Shown: positions 1 through 7,759 of the stretch, piece by piece
How the letters are laid out: the number at the start of each line of letters is the position of its first letter
Position numbering within the stretch: the stretch's first letter is position 1
DNA from: an uncultured Spirochaetales bacterium
GTDB taxonomy: Bacteria > Spirochaetota > Spirochaetia > Sphaerochaetales > Sphaerochaetaceae
Reading direction: 5' to 3'
DNA length: 36,022 bases
Assembly: GCA_949285785.1 (NCBI GenBank)
Contig: CASEAG010000020.1
Span: forward strand, 1 to 36,022
Position numbers and translations under genes: made by a program
The notes under the pieces: model-generated
Databases searched by the model: none
Told to the model about the DNA's origin: nothing
What the model saw: the letters and a program-made list of their open reading frames with translations, nothing else

Positions 1-1232
1 CGGCAGAACTTCTTCTTGCCTGCCTTGAGCATGATCTCGCCCTTGTCGTCCAGATCGTCCATCGTGAGCTGGCGCTTGGCATCGGTGACCTTGACTCCGT
101 TGACCTCGGCTCCGCCCTGCATGACGATGGTACGCGCCTCGCTGTTGGAACGGCAGAATGTGGCCTTGACCATGGCACTGAGAAGTCCCATTCCCGCCTC
201 GAGCTCGCTTTTGTCGACTTCGACGGTCGGAATGCCATCCCGGTTGGCCTCGGCTCCGGAGAAGAGGGCACGTGCCGCCTCGCGGGCCTTGTCCGCCTCC
301 TCCTGGCCATGTATGATCCTCGTCTGCTCCCAGGCGAGGCGCTCCTTGGCCTCGTTGATGTTACGCTTCAGGTCGGCGTACTCGGCGATCTCGTCCAGGC
401 TCATGAAAGTGAACAGCTTCATGAACTTGATCACGTCGTCGTCGGGCACGTTCCTCCAGTACTGGTAGAAGTCGTACACCGGGCACATGTTCTTGTCCAG
501 GAAGATCGCACCCTTCTCGCTCTTTCCCATCTTCTTGCCGTCAGCCCTCATGACGAGATTGAACGTCAGTCCGTAGCACTGGGGACCACCGGTGCGGTTG
601 ATCAGGTCGATTCCCGCCACGATGTTGCCCCACTGGTCGGCGCCGCCGATCTGCAGACGGCAGCCTTCGTTCCTGTTGAGCATGTAGAAGTCGTACGACT
701 GCAGCAGCTGGTAGTTGAACTCGATGAAGCTGAGGCCCCTCTCGAGTCGCTGCTTCGTCCCTTCGAAGGTGAGCATGCGGTTGACCGAGAAGTAGCGGCC
801 GATGTCGCGCAGGAACGTGATGTAGTTCAGGTCGACCAGCCAGTCGGCGTTGTTGCGCATCACGGCCCTGCCCCAGCCTGCCGGCACATCGTCGCTGAAG
901 TCGATGATCTTGCCGAACTGGACCTTGAGGGCCTCGGCGTTGGCGGCGATCTGCTCGACCGAGAGCAGTTTGCGCATCTCCGTCTTGCCGGACGGATCGC
1001 CGATCAGACCGGTTCCACCGCCGACAAGAGCGATCGGGTTGTGGCCGTTCTCCTGAAGATGCCTCATGGCATACACGGGAACGGTGTGTCCGATGTGCAT
1101 CGAGCTGCCGGAGGGGTCGACTCCCAGATAGAATGTGACCGCCTGGCTGTCCATCAGGTCGGACAGCGCATCCAGATCGGTACAGTCCTTGACGAATCCT
1201 CTGTCGAAGAGGACCTGCAATGCCTTGTTCAT
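1..1232 (-). CDS. tyrS: Tyrosyl-tRNA synthetase, C-terminal tip cut by the window edge
   Basis: This class I synthetase charges tRNA-Tyr with tyrosine in the cytoplasm. Read from the ATG at 1232, the protein starts MNKALQVLFDRGFVKDCTDL. It carries the HIGH signature at residues 46-49 (context SSMHIGHTVP) and the KMSKS-type loop as KMGKS at residues 234-238. The C-terminal part has the pattern of an S4 RNA-binding domain and reaches GKKKFC at the edge. About 410 codons are present, close to the usual full length of bacterial TyrS, so only a few residues are probably missing. It is the last gene of the gltX-glyS-tyrS unit and starts only 5 nt after the glyS stop, so co-transcription is likely. 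The identification is secure; the stop codon is not visible. Confidence 0.95.
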   Translation of the reverse strand, partial: MNKALQVLFDRGFVKDCTDLDALSDLMDSQAVTFYLGVDPSGSSMHIGHTVPVYAMRHLQENGHNPIALVGGGTGLIGDPSGKTEMRKLLSVEQIAANAEALKVQFGKIIDFSDDVPAGWGRAVMRNNADWLVDLNYITFLRDIGRYFSVNRMLTFEGTKQRLERGLSFIEFNYQLLQSYDFYMLNRNEGCRLQIGGADQWGNIVAGIDLINRTGGPQCYGLTFNLVMRADGKKMGKSEKGAIFLDKNMCPVYDFYQYWRNVPDDDVIKFMKLFTFMSLDEIAEYADLKRNINEAKERLAWEQTRIIHGQEEADKAREAARALFSGAEANRDGIPTVEVDKSELEAGMGLLSAMVKATFCRSNSEARTIVMQGGAEVNGVKVTDAKRQLTMDDLDDKGEIMLKAGKKKFC

Positions 1233-1237
1233 ATCTC

Positions 1238-2575
1238 TCAGACCCTCTTGTAGCTCTTCATCGCGTTCCTGATGTACTCGCAAAGCGAGGACACGTTCAC
1301 CCTCTCCTGGGTCATGCCGTCGCGCTCACGCACAGTGACGGTCTGGTCCTGGAGAGTCTGGTAGTCGACGGTCACGCAGTACGGCGTGCCGATCTCGTCC
1401 ATCCTCCTGTAGCGGCGGCCGATGGCTCCGCTCTGGTCGTAGAACGTGACGAAGTCCTCCCTGAGGTCGTGCTCCAGCTTCGAGGCGTATTCGCCCAGTC
1501 CGTCCTTCTTGACCAGGGGAAGCACCGCGACCTTGACAGGTGCGATCGCCGGATGGAAATGCAGGACAGTCCTGACATCGCCTTCGGGTGTCTGCTCCTC
1601 GTCATAGGCGTCGCTGAGGGCCATGAGGACGTTCCTCGTGAGACCTGCGGAGGTCTCGACGACGTACGGGATGTAGCGCTCGTTCGTCTCGGGGTCGAGG
1701 TACGTAAGGTCCTTGCCGCTGAACTTCTGATGCTGCGTCAGGTCGTAATCGGTCCTGGAGTGCACGCCCTCGAGCTCCTGCCAGCCCATCGGGAAGAGGA
1801 ACTGGATGTCGTAGGCATCCTTCGCGTAGAAGGCCAGCTCGTCCGGTCCATGCTGATGCCACCTCAGGTGCTCCGGATGGATGCCCATCTTGTGGTAGAA
1901 GGCCATCCTCTGCTCTCTCCAGTACGGGAACCACTCGTCCTCTGTGCCGGGCTTGCAGAAGAACTGCATCTCCATCTGCTCGAACTCGCAGGAGCGGAAG
2001 ATGAAGTTCTTCGTGGTGATCTCGTTCCTGAAGGACTTGCCGACCTGTGCGATGCCGAAGGGGATCTTCACGCGGGACGACTGCAGGACGTTCTTGAAGT
2101 CGACGTAGATGCCCTGTGCCGTCTCGGGTCTGAGGTAGACGACGGAGGCGCTGTCCTTGTTGGCGCCGATGTGCGTCTCGAACATCAGGTTGAAGTTCCT
2201 GGGCTCGGTGAAGCTGTCCCTGTTGCCGCAGACCGGGCATGGGGCGTTCAGATCTATCTGGTCTGCACGGAAGCGGGACTTGCACACCTTGCAGTCGACC
2301 ATGGGATCGGAGAAGTTGGACACGTGCCCGCTGGCCTCCCACACCCTCGGGTGCATGAGGATCGAGGCGTCCAGACCGACGATGTTGTCATGCATCTGGG
2401 TCATCTCCTTCCACCAGAAGTCGCGTATGTTGTTCTTGAGGTCGACGCCGAGCGGACCGTAGTCGTAGGCTCCGTTGAGACCGCCGTAGATCTCCGAAGA
2501 CTGGAAGATGAATCCTCTCCTGCGGCAAAGGGAGATGATCTTGTCCATCGTGACAACCTGCTTTTCCTGTGACAT
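1238..2575 (-). CDS. glyS: Glycyl-tRNA synthetase, single-chain (alpha2) type
   Basis: This class II synthetase charges tRNA-Gly. It is the dimeric single-chain form rather than the split alpha/beta glyQ-glyS form. The 445-residue protein starts MSQEKQVVTMDKIISLCRRR and has the typical N-terminal GAYDYGPLGVDLKNN stretch. A Cys pair (CKVC, about 96-99) and a second pair (CPVC, about 113-116) probably form a zinc insertion. Motif 2 lies around FRNEITTKNFIFRSCEFEQ and motif 3 around ETSAGLTRNVLMAL. The C-terminal anticodon-binding domain begins near HFHPAIAPVKVAVLPL. It starts 1 nt after the gltX stop and ends 5 nt before tyrS. Three adjacent, unrelated aminoacyl-tRNA synthetases in one unit is the only oddity. 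Confidence 0.97.
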   Translation of the reverse strand: MSQEKQVVTMDKIISLCRRRGFIFQSSEIYGGLNGAYDYGPLGVDLKNNIRDFWWKEMTQMHDNIVGLDASILMHPRVWEASGHVSNFSDPMVDCKVCKSRFRADQIDLNAPCPVCGNRDSFTEPRNFNLMFETHIGANKDSASVVYLRPETAQGIYVDFKNVLQSSRVKIPFGIAQVGKSFRNEITTKNFIFRSCEFEQMEMQFFCKPGTEDEWFPYWREQRMAFYHKMGIHPEHLRWHQHGPDELAFYAKDAYDIQFLFPMGWQELEGVHSRTDYDLTQHQKFSGKDLTYLDPETNERYIPYVVETSAGLTRNVLMALSDAYDEEQTPEGDVRTVLHFHPAIAPVKVAVLPLVKKDGLGEYASKLEHDLREDFVTFYDQSGAIGRRYRRMDEIGTPYCVTVDYQTLQDQTVTVRERDGMTQERVNVSSLCEYIRNAMKSYKRV

Positions 2576-2576
2576 C

Positions 2577-4058
2577 TCAGACCTCCTGGTCGAAAAGGGC
2601 CTTGGCCCTGTCTATGCGTCTGACCGTCTCCTCCAGCCCGAGCAGGGCGATGGAATCGTGGAGCGGCAGCGAAACCGTGCTGTTCGTGATCGCGACGCGG
2701 ATGGGCTGGAAGATCCCGTTGACCTTTATGCCCATCTGGTCCGCAAGGGCCCTGATCTCCTCCTCGAGTGCCGAGAAGTCCTTTCCGGCCTTCTCTCCTT
2801 CGATGAGGATCTCGCTTCCGCGAAGGAACGCCTCCCTGGTCGTCTTCTCGTCCATGCCCTTGGCGATGTACTGCGCCTTGTCGGTGCATGGCTCGTCGTG
2901 GAAGAGGAAGGCCGAAAGCGGAACAGCATCCGACAGGACCTTCATCCTCTCCTTGAGCGGGGGCGCCAGCAGAGCCAGCGTCCGTCTCTCCTCAGGTGTG
3001 ACGACCTGGCTGATGTAGCCGGCCTTCTGGAGATATGGGGTGATGAGCTCGACGATCTCGTCGTCGCTCTTCATCCTGATGTACTGGCCGTTGAACCAGT
3101 CGAGCTTCTTGTAGTCGAATGTGCCCGAGGAGACGTGGATGTTCTCCAGGACGAAGCACTTCTCCAGCTCCTGACGGGTGAAGAACTCCCTGTTGCCGTC
3201 AAGCGACCAGCCGACGAGTGTGACGTAGTTGAGAATGGCCTCGGGCAGATAGCCCTTGGCACGGAAGTCTCGGACCGCGGTGTCGCCATGGCGCTTGCTT
3301 AGCTTCTGGCCGTCCTTTCCGCACACCATCGGAAGATGGCAGTACACCGGAGGCTCCCATCCGAAGGCCTGGTACAGGAGGATGTGAAGCGGTCCGGAGG
3401 GGATCCACTCCTGCGCCCTCATGATATGGGTGATGCCCATCAGGTGGTCGTCGATGACGTTCGCCAGATGGTATGTCGGATAGCCGTCGGACTTGAGCAG
3501 GACCGGATCGGGCGAGACGTCCCTGTTCTTGCGGGTGATGTCGCCCATCAGCACGTCATGGAAGGTGGTGCTGCCCTCGGTGGGGACCTTGAGCCTGATG
3601 ACAGGCTTGATCCCCGCCTCCTCGGCGGCCCTCCTCTCCTCTTCGCTCAGGTGCTCGCAGTGTCTGTCGTAGCCCTGGTAGCGGCTCTTTGATGCGGCCT
3701 GCTCCTCACGCAGTCTCTCGAGTCTCTCGGGAGTGCAGTAGCAGTAGTACGCCTTGCCGTCCTCGACGAGCTGTCTGGCATACTTCTGATAGAGCTCCAG
3801 CCTCTCCGACTGGATGTAAGGTCCGCAGGGACCGCCGACGACGGGACCCTCGTCCCACTTTATTCCAAGCCACTCGAGAGTGTCGTAAAGATCCTGGAGC
3901 GACTCGTCGCTGTAGCGCTCCCTGTCCGTGTCCTCGATGCGGAGGATGAACTTCCCTCCCTGGCTGCGTGCGAAGAAATAGTTGTAGAGCGCCGTGCGCA
4001 CTCCCCCGATATGCTGCAGCCCTGTCGGAGACGGGGCATAGCGTACTCGAACTTCCAT
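2577..4058 (-). CDS. gltX: Glutamyl-tRNA synthetase
   Basis: This class I synthetase charges tRNA-Glu. The 493-residue protein begins MEVRVRYAPSPTGLQHIGG, with the HIGH equivalent HIGG at residues 16-19. The KMSKS equivalent is KLSKR at residues 252-256 (context DGQKLSKRHGD). A cysteine-containing insert (YCYCTPERLERLREEQAAS, with a later Cys near DRHC) resembles the zinc-binding part of the acceptor-binding domain. The C-terminal third is the alpha-helical anticodon-binding region. It is the first gene of the three-synthetase operon. A GGAG-type ribosome site lies about 11 nt before the ATG, and a candidate promoter lies at 4095-4123. Whether it also charges tRNA-Gln (the non-discriminating form used with GatCAB) cannot be told from this window. 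Confidence 0.97.
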   Translation of the reverse strand: MEVRVRYAPSPTGLQHIGGVRTALYNYFFARSQGGKFILRIEDTDRERYSDESLQDLYDTLEWLGIKWDEGPVVGGPCGPYIQSERLELYQKYARQLVEDGKAYYCYCTPERLERLREEQAASKSRYQGYDRHCEHLSEEERRAAEEAGIKPVIRLKVPTEGSTTFHDVLMGDITRKNRDVSPDPVLLKSDGYPTYHLANVIDDHLMGITHIMRAQEWIPSGPLHILLYQAFGWEPPVYCHLPMVCGKDGQKLSKRHGDTAVRDFRAKGYLPEAILNYVTLVGWSLDGNREFFTRQELEKCFVLENIHVSSGTFDYKKLDWFNGQYIRMKSDDEIVELITPYLQKAGYISQVVTPEERRTLALLAPPLKERMKVLSDAVPLSAFLFHDEPCTDKAQYIAKGMDEKTTREAFLRGSEILIEGEKAGKDFSALEEEIRALADQMGIKVNGIFQPIRVAITNSTVSLPLHDSIALLGLEETVRRIDRAKALFDQEV

Positions 4059-4094
4059 TATGGCAATTCTCCATCAAGATAGAATCATCTGCTT

Positions 4095-4123
4095 ATCTTA
4101 ACGAGTATGCCCCTCTTGCTCAA
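4095..4123 (-). promoter_or_regulatory. Candidate promoter of the gltX-glyS-tyrS operon
   Basis: On the minus strand TTGAGC (4118-4123) and TAAGAT (4095-4100) are separated by 17 bp. The -35 overlaps the stop codon of the upstream hydrolase gene. An inverted repeat, AAGATA (4076-4081) and TATCTT (4094-4099), covers the -10 box and the predicted start of transcription and could be an operator or leader hairpin. The call is by eye only. Confidence 0.35.
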
Positions 4124-4947
4124 CCGAGCCGGGAGAGGAACGAGACCGTTTCGTCCAGCGCCCTCCTCTCGCATCCGGGATCGATGTCGTAGAAGACGAA
4201 ATGCGTCGCCCCTTCGATATAGACCACGTGTGCGACGTCGGCGAATCTGGCGCAGGCATCGCCGTCCACGACCGCATCCGAGTGCGAGGCGAGCATGAGC
4301 GTAGGGACCGTAATGTGTTCCATGGCCGCTCTGGCCCGAGTGGACAGCAGCGACATCTGATACAGCTGCGCCGGGTATACATGGCTGTAGTATTCATGCC
4401 CTAGTGCGAGGTCGTCGCAGGGCGCGTTCTCATAATGGAGATGGTAGCGCAGATCCTGGCTCCAGGAAGCCGGGACATCCTTCCGATGCCTGGAAAGCTC
4501 CCTCATCGCATCGCCGTCCAGGGATGGGATCGAGAAGGCAGGCATGGCAAGCACCATGCCGTCGCACCTGTGTCCTGCTTGGGCGATCACGCACAGCAGA
4601 CAGCCCATGGAATGGCCTAAGAGGAAGACACGCTCATAGCGCCTCTCCAGATCCGCCAGGGCATGGTCGACGAGGCCGAGCCAGTCATCGGAGGAAGTGT
4701 TGATGAAGTCCTCTCCGCTGGTCCCCATGCCGGGCAGACGCGGCACAAGACAGTCGAAGCCCGCCTGGTACAGGGCCAGGGCCGGAGATACCAGCTCTCC
4801 GGGGTAGCCGGCATAGCCGTGCACCTGCAGGACGCAGGAGCGTGCACCCTCGTCATGGATACAGGAGAATGACCTTGCGGCGGGGATCACGGGCGCCTTG
4901 TCCGCATACAGGCCTTCATACCAGGAGCCGAACTCCTCGTATCTCAT
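4120..4947 (-). CDS. Alpha/beta hydrolase, esterase or monoacylglycerol-lipase-like
   Basis: This is a 275-residue serine hydrolase of the alpha/beta fold, probably cytoplasmic since no signal peptide is seen. The oxyanion-hole motif VHGYAGYPGE is at about 42-51. The nucleophile elbow GHSMG puts the catalytic Ser at 113. The acid is Asp224 in SHSDAVVD and the base is His249 in GATHFVFYD. The spacing fits the carboxylesterase Est30/monoacylglycerol-lipase type, but the substrate cannot be read from sequence. Its ATG overlaps the stop of the upstream LuxR-type gene as ATGA (4944-4947), so translation of the two is very likely coupled. This suggests that the hydrolase works in whatever response the membrane regulator controls. 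It is the last gene of the unit running from 8410. Confidence 0.9.
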   Translation of the reverse strand: MRYEEFGSWYEGLYADKAPVIPAARSFSCIHDEGARSCVLQVHGYAGYPGELVSPALALYQAGFDCLVPRLPGMGTSGEDFINTSSDDWLGLVDHALADLERRYERVFLLGHSMGCLLCVIAQAGHRCDGMVLAMPAFSIPSLDGDAMRELSRHRKDVPASWSQDLRYHLHYENAPCDDLALGHEYYSHVYPAQLYQMSLLSTRARAAMEHITVPTLMLASHSDAVVDGDACARFADVAHVVYIEGATHFVFYDIDPGCERRALDETVSFLSRLG

Positions 4948-5843
4948 TGCCAGATCCCCTTGTGTATGAGATTCAGCAGGTCGATGCGGCTACGCACCCC
5001 GGTCTTGCCGAAGATGTTCGCGATATGGTTGTTCACCGTGTTGACGCTCAGCGACAGAGCGGCGGCGATCTCCTTGTTCGTCAGGCCCTGCCCCACCAGG
5101 TCTATGACCTCAGCCTCGCGGTCGGTTATGTGATAGACGGACAGGTCCACCTTCTGTACAGGAGGCTGCCTGTCGGCATCCCTGTCGTGGATCATGCGGG
5201 AGATTCCGAGGAAGAGGAAGACGAGCAACACTATCGAATAGGCCAGGAAGAATACCTGTGTGGATATCGCCCTTATGAACGGGATGAAGAGGCCGGCCAG
5301 TATCACGGGCATCATCGACAGAACCACGATGAACGTAGTCAGGACGAGTATCCTGATGTCCCTGGATTCGATCCCCTTCATGTTCTTGAACATCACGATC
5401 ACGCTGAAGAGGACCGTGAAGAGGCAAAGGCAGAAAGACAGGCGTCCGAACACCGGATGCGGACTCACGGTGCCGGCTATCGAGAATCCTGCGAACAGCG
5501 CGCTTATCAGGGGGAATATCGTCTTGTATGGATTGCGCCAGGGATGGCCTATGATCCAGGTCGTGTAGTATGGCACGAAGCTGATCAGGAAGGCCCCGTC
5601 GGCTATGACGAGTCCTGTCCAGACGTGGCCGAGGACACGGTAGACGCCCTGGGTGAACGACAGGGCGGACCAGGAATCCAGTATCTGGAAGAACACCAGG
5701 GCCAGGCTGGTCGCCGCGAAGACGATCAGAGCCGTGGCCCTTCCATGGTGGGACAGCCTCCTGTATACGATCGACAGGACCAGGTCCATGCTCAGCATAC
5801 AGAAGGCAAGAAGACCGAGCAGCAGGGATATGGATGCTTCCAT
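4944..5843 (-). CDS. Membrane-integral LuxR-family transcription regulator
   Basis: The 299-residue protein has seven predicted membrane helices in its first 215 residues (about 5-26, 36-54, 73-92, 109-126, 133-153, 164-188 and 195-214). A short charged linker follows, then a LuxR/FixJ-type helix-turn-helix at about 238-295. The HTH is unmistakable: ITDREAEVIDLVGQGLTNKE, then the recognition-helix region SVNTVNNHIANIF. It is therefore probably a one-component regulator that senses something in or across the membrane and binds DNA from there. No phosphoacceptor receiver domain is present. It lies 3 nt after the RloB-like gene and overlaps the hydrolase gene by 4 nt. The ligand and target promoter are unknown; control of its own operon is the simplest guess. 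Confidence 0.93.
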   Translation of the reverse strand: MEASISLLLGLLAFCMLSMDLVLSIVYRRLSHHGRATALIVFAATSLALVFFQILDSWSALSFTQGVYRVLGHVWTGLVIADGAFLISFVPYYTTWIIGHPWRNPYKTIFPLISALFAGFSIAGTVSPHPVFGRLSFCLCLFTVLFSVIVMFKNMKGIESRDIRILVLTTFIVVLSMMPVILAGLFIPFIRAISTQVFFLAYSIVLLVFLFLGISRMIHDRDADRQPPVQKVDLSVYHITDREAEVIDLVGQGLTNKEIAAALSLSVNTVNNHIANIFGKTGVRSRIDLLNLIHKGIWQ

Positions 5844-5846
5844 GCC

Positions 5847-6476
5847 CTACTTGAACACCTTGGTGTTGTGCGACATGTCCGCCTGTCCGCAGACCTCGAC
5901 GATGGTCTTGTCCAGCTGAGGCATCGATGTGGCCATCTCGCCTGTCGCCTGGATCGCGATCCTGTTGTAGTCGCGGGCGTTCTGGTCGGCCACGGAGTGG
6001 CGTGGGAACAGCTTCATGTGCAGGTTCAGTCCGTCCGTGAGCAGGTACTCCTCATTCCAGCGGAAGCCCTCGATGGCCTTCTGGAGCTGTGGCTCGAAGG
6101 AGGCGGCATCGGCGATGAACCCCTGCGGCTTGCCAAGGTGAAGATAGAGCCAGAGGAGGAATGACGGGTTGAACCAGCACAGGCTGATCCTCTTGCCCTG
6201 GCATGCCTCCTGTGCCTCGCGGACATCCTCGATGGTAGCACCCACGTCGTCCAGTCCGAACAGGGCGTAAGCCACATCGTATCTGTTGCGGTTCTTCTCT
6301 CTGCTGGTGAACTGGATCAGGCGTCTGAGGTCCTTTGCGCCGGAGTTCACGACCGTGAGATTGCCATAGCGGCAGTCCTTCCTCATCTGAGAGAAGAAGA
6401 GGGCTTCGGTCTCGGTAGCCGTCACGAGCAGCAGCGTACGTCTGGTCTCGGTACTTTTCTTCTTGCGCTTATCCAT
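5847..6476 (-). CDS. RloB-like Toprim-fold protein with eroded catalytic residues
   Basis: The 209-residue protein matches the general pattern of the RloB family, the partner of RloA-type ATPases in putative defence loci. It has an N-terminal strand LLLVTATETEALFF, a central YALFGLDDVG, and WFNPSFLLWLYLHLG at about 101-115. By my recollection of the family, the usual N-terminal EGxxTE is here TATETE (19-24), the FDRDD acidic pair is FGLDD (73-77), and the NPxFExW glutamate is Leu at 107. Several residues expected for metal binding and nuclease activity therefore appear to be lost, although the fold-defining NP..F..W frame remains. The gene starts within the stop of the RloA-like gene (TGATG, one shared base), so the pair is translationally coupled. 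The family call is moderately sure; catalytic loss needs an alignment. Confidence 0.8.
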   Translation of the reverse strand: MDKRKKKSTETRRTLLLVTATETEALFFSQMRKDCRYGNLTVVNSGAKDLRRLIQFTSREKNRNRYDVAYALFGLDDVGATIEDVREAQEACQGKRISLCWFNPSFLLWLYLHLGKPQGFIADAASFEPQLQKAIEGFRWNEEYLLTDGLNLHMKLFPRHSVADQNARDYNRIAIQATGEMATSMPQLDKTIVEVCGQADMSHNTKVFK

Positions 6477-7717
6477 CAGTCTGCCTCCTTCTCATCGTTG
6501 ACAAAGTAGAATTCGCTGGTGATCGGAAGAGCTCCGTAGGCACCCTGCAGATACTTCTCGCGGGTGGCCGCCTTGCCACGGGAGGCCTTGAAGTCGGCAA
6601 GGGAGAAGTAGACCGTGCTTGACTCGTGGTCCTTCTGGGCGAACCACACCCCATCCCGTCTCAGGAGGCCCTCCTTGAGCAGCGAGGGGTTGCAGTCGAC
6701 GACCAGCATCTGGCTGTCCTTGTTGCAGGCCTCGAAGATCTCGACGATGTGGCACAGGACATCCGGATGCAGCAGCATTCCGAAGTCGTCCACGACCAGC
6801 GTCTTGTGGCTGGTGAAGCATTCGAAGAACGCGACGGCAAGACTCGTGAGCCTTCTGAGCGAGAGCGATTCGAGGGTGAACAGATTGGAGTATCCATCGG
6901 CCTTCTTGTCGTTGACGTACACGTGGGTGAAGACGACCTTGCCGTCCTCCCTGACGCCGACCCTTCTGATGTCCGTGATGTCGACGGCCCAGAAGAAGTT
7001 GGACAGCTGCTCCTTCCAGCTCGGGTGCTCGGTGAGCATCCTTGCGATGTAGGTCTCGGTCGCGCTGGAGACACCCATGGGAAGGATGTGGAGGCTGTCG
7101 GTGAACCACCTGTAGAGCATCGAGCAGGTCTCTCCGCCCTTTCTGGCCGCCATGCCGAGGAAGCTTGCCGTATCGGCGATTCTGCCTGCAAGGCGCTTCT
7201 TCTCGCCGCGGTACATCTTGCCGTAGCGGTAGGCGTAGACGTTCTCGTCCTCGATGTAGCGACGCTCGAACATCAGCTTCTTCGAGTTGTTGATGATGTG
7301 GTACAGGCTCTCCTCCCAGATCCTGTCCTTGTTGGCCACGAAGCGGTAGCGGGCGATCACCGTCGGGTTCTCGTCGCTTCCATCCCCCTTCTCCAGCAGC
7401 ACCTCGATCTCGATCTGCGCCGGGGTCGCCTTGTCGACACCGTATGCGAATACGGTTCCGGCCAGGGCGCCGGAGAGCGGATTCTCGTTCTCGTCAGGGC
7501 TTGTCACGACCCTGTTGAGGACTTCCAGGGCACGGACGAAAGAGCTCTTTCCGGCTCCGTTCGGTCCGATTATCGCACTGGTCTTGATCGCCTTCAGCTT
7601 GTCCGTGATCCTGACGACCTTGCTTTCGCTCAGGCGGCTGTCCTTCAGCGCCTCGAAGCTGATCCTCTGTGGAGACTTCACGGACTTGAAGTTCGCAATG
7701 GTCATGTTGAGCAGCAT
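6476..7717 (-). CDS. RloA-like AAA/ABC-type ATPase with degenerate signature motif
   Basis: The 413-residue protein has an ABC/SMC-style ATPase N-terminus, MLLNMTIANFKSVKSPQRIS, and an intact Walker A GPNGAGKS (51-58). The C-terminal half ends in the RloA-type pattern LLRRDGVWFAQKDH...REKYLQGAYGALPI (351-399). Three ATP-hydrolysis motifs look abnormal. The S(D)GT-type signature is ESLSLRR (283-289), Walker B reads LVVDDFGMLLHP with Asp instead of the catalytic Glu (D311), and the usual TTH/STH switch is VDCNP (340-344). It may bind ATP but hydrolyse it poorly. A strong Shine-Dalgarno (AGGAGGTA, 7721-7728) precedes the ATG. It shares one base with the RloB-like gene and follows the PHP-phosphatase gene by 42 bp. 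Known relatives pair an ABC-type ATPase with a Toprim effector, as in RloAB and PARIS. Confidence 0.88.
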   Translation of the reverse strand: MLLNMTIANFKSVKSPQRISFEALKDSRLSESKVVRITDKLKAIKTSAIIGPNGAGKSSFVRALEVLNRVVTSPDENENPLSGALAGTVFAYGVDKATPAQIEIEVLLEKGDGSDENPTVIARYRFVANKDRIWEESLYHIINNSKKLMFERRYIEDENVYAYRYGKMYRGEKKRLAGRIADTASFLGMAARKGGETCSMLYRWFTDSLHILPMGVSSATETYIARMLTEHPSWKEQLSNFFWAVDITDIRRVGVREDGKVVFTHVYVNDKKADGYSNLFTLESLSLRRLTSLAVAFFECFTSHKTLVVDDFGMLLHPDVLCHIVEIFEACNKDSQMLVVDCNPSLLKEGLLRRDGVWFAQKDHESSTVYFSLADFKASRGKAATREKYLQGAYGALPITSEFYFVNDEKEAD

Positions 7718-7759
7718 AGCTACCTCCTGTCTCTCATGGGCACACCACCCATATTGTCT

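Noticed and set aside
1220-2572. A 450-codon plus-strand frame opposite glyS
   Set aside because: It is antisense to an unmistakable glycyl-tRNA synthetase and has no recognisable domain.
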